Of a stretch of DNA of 64,000 bases, positions 42,523-51,440 are shown one piece after another. Positions within the stretch are counted from its first letter, which is position 1, and each line of letters starts with the position of its first letter. The notes under the pieces were generated by a model. That model had not been told where the DNA came from, did not search any database, and saw only the letters and a list, made by a program, of their open reading frames with translations. The position numbers and the translations under genes are program-made. Source of the DNA: Phyllobacterium sp. YR531 (GTDB taxonomy: Bacteria; Pseudomonadota; Alphaproteobacteria; Rhizobiales; Rhizobiaceae); contig NZ_AKIZ01000016.1 of NCBI RefSeq assembly GCF_000282595.1, positions 620,001 through 684,000 on the forward strand. Reading direction: 5' to 3'.

Positions 42523-43350
42523 TCAGCCCAATCTGGCGTTGATCCATCCGATGCTGGCCGAAATCACATCCGCAGGATCAGTCAATTGCTGAACTTCAGC
42601 CGCAAATGGTTCGAATGAAAATAGACCAGCATATCCTTGTTCCAGCAGCGATCTAATCTGATCGATATTGCCCAGACGATCGCGTTCATCAACGAGAACT
42701 CTGTGCGGATCACGCATGTCGCTGACACTGACATCCGCATCGGTCACTCCGGAAATATGCACTAACCCTGTGATTTGCGGGAAAAGCGCCGGCTCGCCCG
42801 CCAGATGATGGTGAAATGTATCGTGGACGAGTTTGAACCTGTCCTGCCCTCCGACAGCATCAATCGCTTCTACTGCTTCTCGCTTGGAGCGTAACGAACA
42901 AATCTCGAAACCCAACGGCTCAACAAATCCCAATAGATCTCGAGCTTCAAGGATAGGTTCTAGTGCAGTGAGCGCCTCACGCAAATTGGCTTGGCGCTCG
43001 CCATCGGCCTGACCCGTGCCATCGTTCACAGGAACAAGAACCAATGCTGCCGCCCCAACGTCTCGCGCATAATCCGCAAGTTCAATCGCCTCACGCTCGC
43101 GCTCCGGCGTCCACTCGTTGAAGCGCTGCAAAGCATTGATCGTAGCAATGCGAACGCCTGCGGCCTCAGCCAGTTTGCGAATCTCAACCGCAGGCGTCCC
43201 ATCAATGATCGCATTTGCATCAAGGTCATTGCGAATTTCCACGTTGCTCAAGCCAAGTTCGGTCGCCAGTTTGAAAAACGCAGCGGGGCCAAGTTTTGGC
43301 GTGGTTATATGATTGATTGCAAAAACCGGTTGCGAAACTGCAGCGCCCAT
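42523..43350 (-). CDS. Sugar-phosphate isomerase/epimerase, IolI-like (2-keto-myo-inositol isomerase type)
   Basis: 275 residues from the ATG at 43350; longer in-frame readings upstream overlap the LysR side and are not supported. NHITTPKLGPAAFFKLATEL, VEIRNDLDANAIIDGTPAVE, LVPVNDGTGQADGERQANLR, KLVHDTFHHHLAGEPALFPQ and VHISGVTDADVSVSDMRDPH are the AP-endonuclease-2 TIM-barrel blocks with metal-binding His and Asp. It resembles IolI, which interconverts inosose isomers. It is about eight kilobases from iolB, and lies downstream of a LysR gene on the same strand. Confidence 0.78.
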   Translation of the reverse strand: MGAAVSQPVFAINHITTPKLGPAAFFKLATELGLSNVEIRNDLDANAIIDGTPAVEIRKLAEAAGVRIATINALQRFNEWTPEREREAIELADYARDVGAAALVLVPVNDGTGQADGERQANLREALTALEPILEARDLLGFVEPLGFEICSLRSKREAVEAIDAVGGQDRFKLVHDTFHHHLAGEPALFPQITGLVHISGVTDADVSVSDMRDPHRVLVDERDRLGNIDQIRSLLEQGYAGLFSFEPFAAEVQQLTDPADVISASIGWINARLG

Positions 43351-43460
43351 CTGGTATCCTCCGAAAGCTCTTGATCGTCTTGCTTTCCAGTGAATGGGCC
43401 GCAAATCTCGGCGCACAATCTGTCGGCGCATCACTTCCGTCAATCCATCAGAATGAAAAT

Positions 43461-44378
43461 TTATCTGCCTGTCTGAACATCAAGTTTTTGCAGTGTGTTT
43501 CTGATAACAGATGCCACCAGCTGTACCCCGGGGTCCTTGTCCCGGCGAACATGCCAGGCAATGTGCAGAGTAAACCCGTCGACCGGCACTGGTGGTTCGA
43601 AAACAGCATAGTCTTTTACAGAACTCTGCGGGATACACAGACTCGGAACCATGGCAATCAAATCCGACCCCATCAAAAGCGGGGGAACGATTACAAAACT
43701 AGGGACAACCACACCCACTCGTCTCTGCTTGCCCAGAACCGCTAAAGCCTCATCCAGCGGCCCTTTCGTATCACCACGTCCCGAGACCAGTATGTGAGGA
43801 TAGGCAAGCCATTGCTCGAGATTAAAATCACGTGCTGCCGGATGTTCCTTGCGCATCACCACCAGATAATTCTGGAAGAGCAAGTCATGCCGTTGAAACG
43901 ATACGTCAGACTTTGGAAAGACAGACACAGCCAGATCAACGGAACCCTTGGCGAGTTCATCAAGCGCTTCATCCGCACCATGCCAAGGCTGTATGACCAG
44001 ATTGACGCCAGGTGCCTTCATCGCAAGCTGTTGATGTAGTTCAGCGGCAATGACCATTGTCGGATAGTCCCCCATGATAATGCGGACTGTCTGCCTCAGT
44101 GCTGCAATATCAATGTCAGGAGGATCGAGGACCGAGACCACGTCGGCCAGCAGGTTTTTCAGCGGCTCACGAAGACTTTCCGCTTTGGCCGTCAGTCGCA
44201 TTCCACCTTTGCCGCGCTCCAGCAGTGGGTCGTTCAACAGGTGCCGACAGCGCTCCAGTGCGCTTGATGTGGCGGGTTGCGAAAGGCCGAGCCGGTCTGC
44301 CGCACGGGATACGTGCGCTTCATCCAGCAAAGCATCCAGTACAACCAGGAGATTAAGATCGACAGAACGTAAATTCAT
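43461..44378 (-). CDS. LysR family transcriptional regulator
   Basis: A 305-residue protein. VDLNLLVVLDALLDEAHVSR and ADRLGLSQPATSSALERCRH form the N-terminal winged helix. The effector domain spans residues ~90-300 (MGDYPTMVIAAELHQQLAMK, VDLAVSVFPKSDVSFQRHDL). The NodD/LinR-like sub-type is suggested by the opening. It lies 43 bases after the ferredoxin-reductase gene on the same strand, so it may be cotranscribed with or regulate the Rieske operon, or control the IolI-like gene downstream. Confidence 0.9.
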   Translation of the reverse strand: MNLRSVDLNLLVVLDALLDEAHVSRAADRLGLSQPATSSALERCRHLLNDPLLERGKGGMRLTAKAESLREPLKNLLADVVSVLDPPDIDIAALRQTVRIIMGDYPTMVIAAELHQQLAMKAPGVNLVIQPWHGADEALDELAKGSVDLAVSVFPKSDVSFQRHDLLFQNYLVVMRKEHPAARDFNLEQWLAYPHILVSGRGDTKGPLDEALAVLGKQRRVGVVVPSFVIVPPLLMGSDLIAMVPSLCIPQSSVKDYAVFEPPVPVDGFTLHIAWHVRRDKDPGVQLVASVIRNTLQKLDVQTGR

Positions 44379-44421
44379 GCGCTGGATAATAGCACAGGAT
44401 CAGCATCACATTAAAAGATAA

Positions 44422-45513
44422 TCAGGCTTCCACCTCGACATTGCTCAGAGGTTTGGAGCAACACGCCAGAATATAGCCTTCATCGATTTCCTCATCGAGG
44501 ATACCGCCATTGTGATTCATGTCCACACTGCCTGAGATTTTCATGATCTTGCAGGTACCGCACAGGCCGGATTCACAGGCAGCAGCAATTCGAATCCCCG
44601 CTCCTCTTGCAGCTTTCAGGATCGTATCGCCTGCCACACAAGGCACGTCCTTGCCGGACATGGAGAATGTCACAGTCGCTGCAGTCTCAGCCACTTCCGT
44701 CGAAATCTCATCCATAACCGGCAGGACAGGTTCGGCAGCAGAACCAAAACTTTCCTGATGGTAATGCGCCATATCGAACCCGGATTCCTCCAGCATCGTG
44801 CGTACATCACGCATGAAGCCGTCGGGACCGCAGCAAAAGATTGTCCGGTCTTTGAAGTCCGGCGACAGCAACGAAAGCTTCGGCGCTTCCAGTCTGCCCC
44901 TGATACCCGTCCACAGCTGGCCCATTTCGTGTTCCTTTATCAGGAAGGACAGTTTGAGATTGGGCATGCAGCTGGTCAGATATTCCAGCTCCTTGCGGAA
45001 AATGATGTCGCTTGGACGGCGCGCACAACTGACGAAACTGATATCGCTTTGCGGGGCGCAATCCTGCATCCAGCGGGTCATCGACATCATGGGCGTAATG
45101 CCGGAACCTGCCGAAATGAACAGATATTTGTCACCAGGATGTTTGGATATCGAGAAATCGCCCAGCGGGCCAAAAGCTTTCAATCTTGCGCCGGGCGTGA
45201 GGTGGTCCAGCATCCAGCGTGTACCGATGCTGCCATCCTGTGCCTTGACAGTGATTGCAATTGTAAATGGCCGGGAGGGACTGGAGGAAAGCGTATAGGT
45301 ACGCAGGACAGCATCTGGCTGGGTGCCGAGTTCGAAAGTCATGAACTGGCCCGGCTCATACCGGAACCAGTTCTGATTGTCGGACCGGAATGTGAAAGTC
45401 TTCACATTGGGCGCTTCCTCAATGACTGATAGGCACTCCAGCAGATGCAGCCGGTCGTTCCAGGGCTGCATCTGATCGAGATGCGGATATTTCTGAGGAA
45501 TGCCCATATTCAC
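44422..45513 (-). CDS. NAD(P)H:flavin/[2Fe-2S] reductase of the Rieske oxygenase (GbcB-like)
   Basis: A 363-residue reductase. RTYTLSSSPSRPFTIAITVK is the FAD-binding motif, KYLFISAGSGITPMMSMTRW and the IFCCGPDGFMRDVRTMLEES stretch are the NAD(P)-binding blocks. The C-terminal CESGLCGTCKIMKISGS with a further Cys is the plant-type [2Fe-2S] domain. The GTG at 45513 shares a base with the stop of the oxygenase gene; an ATG two codons later is the alternative start. It supplies electrons to the partner oxygenase, as GbcB does for glycine betaine demethylation. Confidence 0.9.
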   Translation of the reverse strand: MNMGIPQKYPHLDQMQPWNDRLHLLECLSVIEEAPNVKTFTFRSDNQNWFRYEPGQFMTFELGTQPDAVLRTYTLSSSPSRPFTIAITVKAQDGSIGTRWMLDHLTPGARLKAFGPLGDFSISKHPGDKYLFISAGSGITPMMSMTRWMQDCAPQSDISFVSCARRPSDIIFRKELEYLTSCMPNLKLSFLIKEHEMGQLWTGIRGRLEAPKLSLLSPDFKDRTIFCCGPDGFMRDVRTMLEESGFDMAHYHQESFGSAAEPVLPVMDEISTEVAETAATVTFSMSGKDVPCVAGDTILKAARGAGIRIAAACESGLCGTCKIMKISGSVDMNHNGGILDEEIDEGYILACCSKPLSNVEVEA

Positions 45514-46754
45514 TACGCTACCTTGCTAAGTCGCTTGCCGCCATCGAGCCGTGTTTCCATCGTATTGGAGTACCATTCAAGGAACTGCAGGACACCGCCT
45601 TCATGCTCTACTGAGTATGGGCCAGGTTCATAGGCAGGCGAGCGTATGCCAAACGCATTTTCCTCGACAATCTGGCGGTCCTGATCGTTGGTTTCCAGCC
45701 AGACATGCGTCAGTTCATCAATAGTATAGTCAACGCCTTCGACGGCATCCTTGTGCACCAGCCACTTGGTTGTGACCTGCGTTTCGGTGGCACTGAGCGG
45801 CAAAACACGGAACGAAATTGCATGATCGCCCAGAATGTGATTCCACGTTGTCGGATAGTGATAAAGCAGCAGAGAACCGATTTGGCGTGTGCTGACATCG
45901 TCGCTCAACTGGCGCGCTACAGCGCGTTTGCCCGACATCGTGTAGCTTTCAGACTCGTGCAGCAGTGGCACGCGCGTGGCACGGAACTGGCCATGCTCAT
46001 CAATCTGGAACACGCTTGGAAGACCAGCCGCCTCGCACTTGTCCCAATGCGCCACGATCTCCGGATCGTCCTTTGAACCCTGTACACCGGTTACGCTTGG
46101 TGCTTCCGGAAAGGTCTTGCAGAGTTCCGGATGATTGGCGGCGCAGTGATAGCATTCGCGGTTGTTTTCCCAGACCAGCTTCCAATTGCCCTTCTCTACA
46201 ATGGAGCTTTGAAAAGCCACCTTGGTTTCACCAAGCCGGTGCGGTGCGAGATAAGGTTCGATCAAAGCCCGGGTTGCTGCAAAATCCGGCGCAATTGGCG
46301 CAAGGCAGATGAAAATGTAGCCGCCGATGCTTTCGCAATGCACTGTCTTCAAGCTGTGCTGGCTGGCATCGAAATCATCGCCCATCTGGCGGGCGAACAA
46401 CAACCGGCCATCCAGCTCATAAGTCCACTGGTGGTAAGGGCAAACCAGCTTCGCCGAGCTGCCCCGTTCGGAAGCGCAAACACGCGAGCCGCGATGACGG
46501 CATGAATTGTGGAACGCGCGTATTTTCTTTTCGCGATCCCGGACGATAACCACCGGATAGTCGCCAATCTGTACGGTAAAATAATTACCCGGCCGCGCTA
46601 CTTCGCAATCATGACCGATAAACAGCCAGTCGCGGTAAAAAATATTCTCCATATCCAGCCGGAAATAATCCGGATCGGAATAAAAGGCTTGCTCTAGGCC
46701 GTAGCCCGGTTTCCGGTGTTTCAGGTTCCGGAGAAGTTCGCTATGTGCGTCCAT
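45513..46754 (-). CDS. Rieske non-haem iron oxygenase, betaine/stachydrine demethylase type (GbcA-like)
   Basis: 413 residues from the ATG at 46754 (GAGGA upstream); the frame stays open to 46856 at the riboswitch. SCRHRGSRVCASERG...LVCPYHQWTYELDG is the Rieske C-x-H...C-x2-H motif, and VWENNRECYHCAANHPELCK carries the His residues for the catalytic iron, in the GbcA/Stc2 sub-type. These enzymes oxidatively remove N-methyl groups from glycine betaine or proline betaine. It is directly downstream of a cobalamin riboswitch on the same strand and upstream of its reductase. Substrate is inferred, not shown. Confidence 0.9.
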   Translation of the reverse strand: MDAHSELLRNLKHRKPGYGLEQAFYSDPDYFRLDMENIFYRDWLFIGHDCEVARPGNYFTVQIGDYPVVIVRDREKKIRAFHNSCRHRGSRVCASERGSSAKLVCPYHQWTYELDGRLLFARQMGDDFDASQHSLKTVHCESIGGYIFICLAPIAPDFAATRALIEPYLAPHRLGETKVAFQSSIVEKGNWKLVWENNRECYHCAANHPELCKTFPEAPSVTGVQGSKDDPEIVAHWDKCEAAGLPSVFQIDEHGQFRATRVPLLHESESYTMSGKRAVARQLSDDVSTRQIGSLLLYHYPTTWNHILGDHAISFRVLPLSATETQVTTKWLVHKDAVEGVDYTIDELTHVWLETNDQDRQIVEENAFGIRSPAYEPGPYSVEHEGGVLQFLEWYSNTMETRLDGGKRLSKVA

Positions 46755-46869
46755 GTCGTGTCCTCGCCATCTCATTTGCGAAAGAACTGACTGGTGGTGA
46801 CGGAGAAGACCGCCTGTATGGCTACCCATACAAAACAATGCTCCTTGATCGCCCACCGCGATCAGTCGG

Positions 46870-47055
46870 TGTTATCGCTTGCGGCTGGTTTCCGGGCTCT
46901 GGAGTTCCCTTCCGGGACTTCACGGCGCCTTCCCGGAATACTATCCCAGTGGCTATTTTGCCGCGTTTCACTCCACTACCGTTGCGGGGGCAGCGCCGGG
47001 ATTATAACCGGCTTCCCAATTATCCGCCTTCCCTAGAAAGCGGCACCTCAAGTGA
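46870..47055 (-). promoter_or_regulatory. Cobalamin (adenosylcobalamin/B12) riboswitch
   Basis: On the minus strand the order of conserved elements is GAGGTGCC (about 47048), GGGAAGCCGGT then AATCCCGGCGCTGCCCCCGC and AACGGTAG (about 47018-46978), GCCACTGGG (about 46953-46945), CCGGGAAGGCGCCGTG (about 46938-46920), and a B12 box AGAGCCCGGAAACCAGCC (46900-46883). This set is diagnostic for the cobalamin riboswitch. The downstream leader (about 125 bases) has GATCGC...GCGATC and TGTATGG/CCATACA hairpins that could be the expression platform. It controls the Rieske oxygenase/reductase operon. High cobalamin would be expected to lower expression. Confidence 0.9.
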
Positions 47056-47214
47056 CCTGATAAAAGCACTCGGGTGATAAAAAGAATAGGTGCGGAAACG
47101 ACATCGCATTTACACAAGACGACACGGCTAAAATGGCGCGGGCTCTAGTGCGCCAGAATGGCACAGCTTGTCCACAGCCTTGATCGGATACGCCAATTGC
47201 GACCTGAAATTTGG

Positions 47215-47248
47215 CTGTTCCACCCCGCTTGAGGCGAAGGTGGAACAG
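47215..47248 (-). terminator. Terminator hairpin after the fuconate dehydratase gene
   Basis: CTGTTCCACC (47215-47224) pairs perfectly with GGTGGAACAG (47239-47248). On the minus strand it is followed by CCAAATTT. It ends the fuconate operon before the riboswitch region. Confidence 0.7.
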
Positions 47249-47256
47249 AAATATGG

Positions 47257-48534
47257 CTACAGATCGCGATGCAGATACTGCTTGATTGATTCCGGTTTCA
47301 TTTCGATTGAAAAGCCTGGCAGCGACGGTGGCATATAGGCCGCGTTCTGAATATTGCAGGGATCGACGAAATGCTCATGCAAATGATCGACATATTCTAT
47401 AACACGGCCCTCTTTCGTTCCCGAAACCGCAACATAGTCTATCATCGACAGGTGCTGGACGTACTCGCATAGCCCAACACCGCCAGCGTGCGGCCAGACA
47501 GGCAGATTATATTTTGCCGCGATGAGCAGCACCGCCAATACCTCGTTCAAGCCACCCATGCGGCAGCTATCGATCTGCACCACATCAATCGCGCCTTCGG
47601 CAATGAACTGCTTGAACATGATGCGATTCTGACACATCTCGCCTGTTGCGACTTTCACCGGGTGGATTGCTTCACGAATTTTGCGGTGTCCGGCGACGTC
47701 ATCAGGGCTTGTAGGCTCTTCGATGAAAAACGGTTTGACGAAAGCAAGCTTGTTCACCCAGTCGATTGCTTCCCTGACTTCCCACACCTGATTGGCATCA
47801 ATCATCAGAATGCGATCCGGGCCGATGACTTCGCGTGCAATTGTGAGGCGCCTTATGTCATCCTCAAGATCGCGTCCAACCTTCATCTTGACGTGATTGA
47901 AGCCTGCATCAATAGCTTCCTGACAGAGACGACGCAGCTTTTCATCCGAATAGCCAAGCCAGCCTGCAGAGGTCGTGTAGCAGGGATATCCCTCGTCTTT
48001 GAGTATCCCGATACGTTCTTTCTTGCCTGTCTCCGCCTTGCGCAGAATTTCGAGCGCCTCTTCACGTGTCAGCACATCGGTCAGATAACGGAAGTCGACA
48101 ATGTTGACGATCTCTTCGGGCGTCATTTCGCCAACAAGTTGCCAAACCGGCTTCTTTGCTTCCTTGGCCAGCAAATCCCATACGGCATTGACCACCGCGC
48201 CTGTCGCCAGATGCATTGCCCCCTTGTCGGGGCCGATCCAGCGCAACTGGCTATCGCCGGTAATGAAATGCCAGAACCTGCCCGGGTTTTCTTTCACCCA
48301 ATCCAGTTCAAGGCCCACAACAAGATGCTTCATGGCTTCAATGGCCAGACAGCAAATTTCATTTCCGCGCCCGATGGTAAAGGTCAGTCCGTGACCGGAA
48401 AGTCCGGCATCAGTATCCAGTACCACATAGGCGGCAGAGTAATCAGGATCAGGATTCATTGCATCCGAACCATCCAGACTTTGTGAGGTCGGGAAACGGA
48501 TATCGAATACGCGAAGGTCAGTAATGCGGGTCAT
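47257..48534 (-). CDS. L-Fuconate dehydratase (enolase superfamily)
   Basis: A 425-residue protein of normal family length. FDIRFPTSQSLDGSDAMNPD is the N-terminal signature of the fuconate dehydratase branch, FNHVKMKVGRDLEDDIRRLT holds the KxK acid/base pair, and RILMIDANQVW, FFIEEPTSPDDVAGHRKI and VKVATGEMCQNRIMFKQF supply the metal ligands. VWPHAGGVGLCEYVQHLSMI has the catalytic His. It converts L-fuconate to 2-keto-3-deoxy-L-fuconate. It is nine bases after the SDR gene and last in the operon. Confidence 0.93.
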   Translation of the reverse strand: MTRITDLRVFDIRFPTSQSLDGSDAMNPDPDYSAAYVVLDTDAGLSGHGLTFTIGRGNEICCLAIEAMKHLVVGLELDWVKENPGRFWHFITGDSQLRWIGPDKGAMHLATGAVVNAVWDLLAKEAKKPVWQLVGEMTPEEIVNIVDFRYLTDVLTREEALEILRKAETGKKERIGILKDEGYPCYTTSAGWLGYSDEKLRRLCQEAIDAGFNHVKMKVGRDLEDDIRRLTIAREVIGPDRILMIDANQVWEVREAIDWVNKLAFVKPFFIEEPTSPDDVAGHRKIREAIHPVKVATGEMCQNRIMFKQFIAEGAIDVVQIDSCRMGGLNEVLAVLLIAAKYNLPVWPHAGGVGLCEYVQHLSMIDYVAVSGTKEGRVIEYVDHLHEHFVDPCNIQNAAYMPPSLPGFSIEMKPESIKQYLHRDL

Positions 48535-48543
48535 CGATCTTTC

Positions 48544-49278
48544 CTAAACTGTCCAGCCGCCGTCAATATTGTAGGCCTGACCTGTGGTGTAGGTTGCGCC
48601 AGCAAGATAAACGGCAAGATCAGCAATTTCTTCCGGCAAACCCAAACGTCCCATCGGCTGACGCGCGATAAAGGTCGCGCGGGTCGCTTCATAATCGCCG
48701 CCAGACCGCATACGCTGTTCAAGCGACGGACTTTCCACAGTACCCGGGCAAATTGCATTGCAACGAATACCTTGAGTAATGTAGTCGGCCGCCACTGATT
48801 TGGTGATCCCCAACACGGCTGCCTTGGTCACACCATAGGCAAAGCGGTTCGGTACGCCTTTTACGCTGCTGGCGACTGAAGACATGTTGACGATTGCGCC
48901 TTCCTTGCGCTCGATCATCCCCGGCAGGACAGCGCGGATCGTGCGAATCATGGCACGCACATTGAGATCGAGTGCAAATTCAAGATCAGCGTCCGGCATG
49001 TCGAGGATCGAGCCGCCATGAACAAAACCGGCGCAATTGAACAGCACATCTATGGCACCGATTTCGCCAATCACCTGCGTGACTTCATCGGCCTTCAGTA
49101 CGTCAAGCTTGCGCGGCTTTATGTTCGCTTCCTTTGGCAAAGCATCAAGCAATTGCTGATTAATGTCGGTTGCATGGACTATCGCACCTTCGCGCGCGAA
49201 AGCCAGCACCGAAGCCCGGCCAATGCCTTGGCCGGCTGCCGTAATGAGAACGCGTTTGCCTTCAAGCTTGCCTGTCAT
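48544..49278 (-). CDS. SDR-family dehydrogenase, 2-keto-3-deoxy-L-fuconate dehydrogenase-like
   Basis: A 244-residue short-chain dehydrogenase. VLITAAGQGIGRASVLAFAR is the TGxxxGIG-type cofactor motif, IVNMSSVASSVKGVPNRFAY supplies the Ser, and AYGVTKAAVLGITKSVAADY the YxxxK catalytic pair. It is cotranscribed between the enolase-superfamily gene upstream and L-fuconate dehydratase downstream, the place of 2-keto-3-deoxy-L-fuconate dehydrogenase in known L-fucose pathways. L-fucose dehydrogenase is the alternative. Confidence 0.85.
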   Translation of the reverse strand: MTGKLEGKRVLITAAGQGIGRASVLAFAREGAIVHATDINQQLLDALPKEANIKPRKLDVLKADEVTQVIGEIGAIDVLFNCAGFVHGGSILDMPDADLEFALDLNVRAMIRTIRAVLPGMIERKEGAIVNMSSVASSVKGVPNRFAYGVTKAAVLGITKSVAADYITQGIRCNAICPGTVESPSLEQRMRSGGDYEATRATFIARQPMGRLGLPEEIADLAVYLAGATYTTGQAYNIDGGWTV

Positions 49279-49367
49279 TTCAAATCTCCATTCGGCATTT
49301 CATAATGCCAACCATGCATTCCGCCCCGATTTGGGCAATGATATCTCTTTTTAAGCCGTGAAAGCCA

Positions 49368-50480
49368 TCAGGCGCGGATTTCAGTAGTGAATTCATCCAC
49401 ACTTCGCGCTTTGACCGCATCCCAGTCCCAATCGATCCCGATTCCGGGTTCTGAAGGTGCCAAGGCATAACCATTCTCAATCCGCATCTGCGTCTTTGTC
49501 AGGTCATCCAGCTGCGGAATATATTCGACATATTTTCCGTTCTGGACCGCGCATGTGAGGCTGACATGCAGTTCCATCAGAAAATGCGGGCATACGGGGA
49601 TGTTAAATGCTTCTGCCGCATGCGCCACTTTCAGCCAAGGCGTAATACCGCCAATGCGACCAACATCGACCTGTACGATAGAGCACGCTCCCTTTTGCAT
49701 ATACTCGCGGAAATGCCTGATCGAATAAAGCGATTCGCCAACGGCTACCGGCGTTTGCGTGGAGGCAGACAGGCGCACATGCCCGTCAATATCATCCGCA
49801 GGCAGCGGCTCTTCGAGCCATGCGAGATCAATATCCCGCAGCACGTGAGAACGGCGAATGGCCTCGTCGAGGGAAAAGCCCTGATTGGCGTCGGTCATGA
49901 TTTCAAATCCGGAGCCGACCGCATCGCGCACTGCCGAGAGTCGATCTAGGTCTTCTGATCCGTGTGGGCGGCCAATCTTGACTTTCGCACCTTTGAAACC
50001 TTTGGCTTTTGCTTGCAGCGCATCGTCAACCAAGGCTTGTTTTTCAATATGCAGCCAGCCGCCTTCAGTTGTATAAAGCGGGCAGCGATCCTTCGCTCCC
50101 CCTGCAAGCTTCCATAATGGCAAATTCTGTTTCTTTGCGCGCAAATCCCACAAGGCAATATCAATCGCCGCCAATGCGATTGCGGTTATCGCACCTATCG
50201 TTGTTGCATGTGTCGCAAATTCGAGATCGTGCCAGATCGCTTCAATCTGATCCGCATCCTTGCCCAGCAAGCGCGGCACCAGATGATCGGAAAGCAGGCG
50301 CATCACCGATGAACCACCCGTACCGATTGTGTAGCTGTACCCTGTACCAACAGCACCGTCGCTATCGGTAATGGTAACGATGGGGGTTTCCTGACTGACA
50401 AAACTCTGGATAGCATCCGTGCGCAGCACTTTTGGTGGCAGATCTACCATTCGCAATTCAACGCGTTGAATTTTTGCCAA
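49368..50480 (-). CDS. Mandelate racemase/muconate lactonizing enzyme family protein
   Basis: 370 residues from the TTG at 50480, which follows GGGAGGA by five bases; an ATG at 50549 lies within the operator region and lacks a ribosome site. IQRVELRMVDLPPKVLRTDA is the N-terminal cap, KGAKVKIGRPHGSEDLDRLS carries the KxK, and IMTDANQGFSLDEAIRR, DLAWLEEPLPADDIDGHVRL and TPVAVGESLYSIRHFREYMQ hold the metal ligands. It is the first gene of the minus-strand fuconate-type operon. Substrate is another sugar acid or lactone; the exact reaction is not assigned. Confidence 0.85.
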   Translation of the reverse strand: MAKIQRVELRMVDLPPKVLRTDAIQSFVSQETPIVTITDSDGAVGTGYSYTIGTGGSSVMRLLSDHLVPRLLGKDADQIEAIWHDLEFATHATTIGAITAIALAAIDIALWDLRAKKQNLPLWKLAGGAKDRCPLYTTEGGWLHIEKQALVDDALQAKAKGFKGAKVKIGRPHGSEDLDRLSAVRDAVGSGFEIMTDANQGFSLDEAIRRSHVLRDIDLAWLEEPLPADDIDGHVRLSASTQTPVAVGESLYSIRHFREYMQKGACSIVQVDVGRIGGITPWLKVAHAAEAFNIPVCPHFLMELHVSLTCAVQNGKYVEYIPQLDDLTKTQMRIENGYALAPSEPGIGIDWDWDAVKARSVDEFTTEIRA

Positions 50481-50522
50481 ATTATCCTCCCGTCGGGCTT
50501 GGTATTTTGGCCCGTTTATATA

Positions 50523-50559
50523 TTGTATACCCATATATGGGAACTTCATTCATATACAA
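50523..50559. promoter_or_regulatory. Nested palindromes at the divergent promoter (candidate IclR operator)
   Basis: CCCATATATGGG (50530-50541) is a perfect 12-base palindrome. It lies inside an outer dyad TTGTATAC (50523-50530) and CATATACAA (50551-50559). It lies between the operon starting at 50480 and the IclR gene at 50649, where an autoregulating IclR protein would bind. Seen: the symmetry. Inferred: the regulator. Confidence 0.5.
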
Positions 50560-50648
50560 ACATTTGCTCGGCTCATCGTCAAGCGATGAAAGCTCTTCCA
50601 TCTGCTAATGATCCTCGTATAAGCCTTAAGGTCAGGGAGTAATTGCAT

Positions 50649-51428
50649 ATGACAGAAGACGAAGACCGCTACCGCGCTCCGGCGCTAGACAAGGGCCTCG
50701 ACATACTGGAACTGCTGGCAGGCATTGACGGCGGTGTAACGCAGGCGGAAATTGCAAAGCGGCTCGGTCGCAGCCCGAACGAGTTTTATCGCATGCTCGA
50801 CCGCCTGGTCCGCCGTGGCTATGTCACGCGTCTCGAAGGTGACCGCTATTCGCTTACCCTCAAGCTTTTCGGATTGTCACAGCTGCACGCGCCGGTCCGC
50901 CGTCTCGCCGCCTATGCCACGCCCCTGATGCGCGACCTCGCGGTTCAGTCAAAACAGGCCAACCACTTATGTGTGTTTGATCGCGGGGCTGTGGTTGTCG
51001 TTGCCCAGCAGGAAGCTCCCGAATATTGGGGCATCTCAATCCGCGTTGGCTCCCATATGAGCTTGCTCAATACTGGCTCTGGTCACGTACTGATGGCCTT
51101 CCGCTCGGTGGAAGAGCGCAGCCTGATGATTGCAGAATATGAACGCCATGTGGATGATAATTCGCAGCCGGATGATTATCGCGACCGCCTCAGCACGATT
51201 CGTGAGCGTGGCTATGAGATCATGCCCAGTGCTCAGACCGGTGGTGTTTTTAACGTCTCGGCTCCGGTGCTTGGTCCCGATGGGCGCGCCATTGCAGCGA
51301 TCACCTGCCCCTATATTCAGGTCCTCAATGTTCCGGATGCTCCGGGCGTCGATCAGGTATGTCAGATGATCGTTGCCACAGCGAAAAAACTGTCAGAATT
51401 ATCGGGCGCCGACGTAGGTCAAGTCTGA
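50649..51428 (+). CDS. IclR family transcriptional regulator
   Basis: 259 residues from the ATG at 50649, with AGGGAG upstream; the frame also has a TTG six bases earlier. The N-terminal winged helix is ALDKGLDILELLAGIDGGVT and AEIAKRLGRSPNEFYRMLDR. The effector-binding domain covers residues ~80-250 (ATPLMRDLAVQSKQANHLCV, GSHMSLLNTGSGHVLMAFRS). It is divergent from the fuconate operon and followed by the lactonase gene, so it is the likely local regulator. Confidence 0.9.
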   Translation: MTEDEDRYRAPALDKGLDILELLAGIDGGVTQAEIAKRLGRSPNEFYRMLDRLVRRGYVTRLEGDRYSLTLKLFGLSQLHAPVRRLAAYATPLMRDLAVQSKQANHLCVFDRGAVVVVAQQEAPEYWGISIRVGSHMSLLNTGSGHVLMAFRSVEERSLMIAEYERHVDDNSQPDDYRDRLSTIRERGYEIMPSAQTGGVFNVSAPVLGPDGRAIAAITCPYIQVLNVPDAPGVDQVCQMIVATAKKLSELSGADVGQV

Positions 51429-51440
51429 TCGGAGAAGCAA

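Noticed and set aside
46755-46856. Upstream extension of the Rieske oxygenase into the riboswitch leader
   Set aside because: The family start and GAGGA site fit the ATG at 46754; the upstream residues are leader RNA hairpins.
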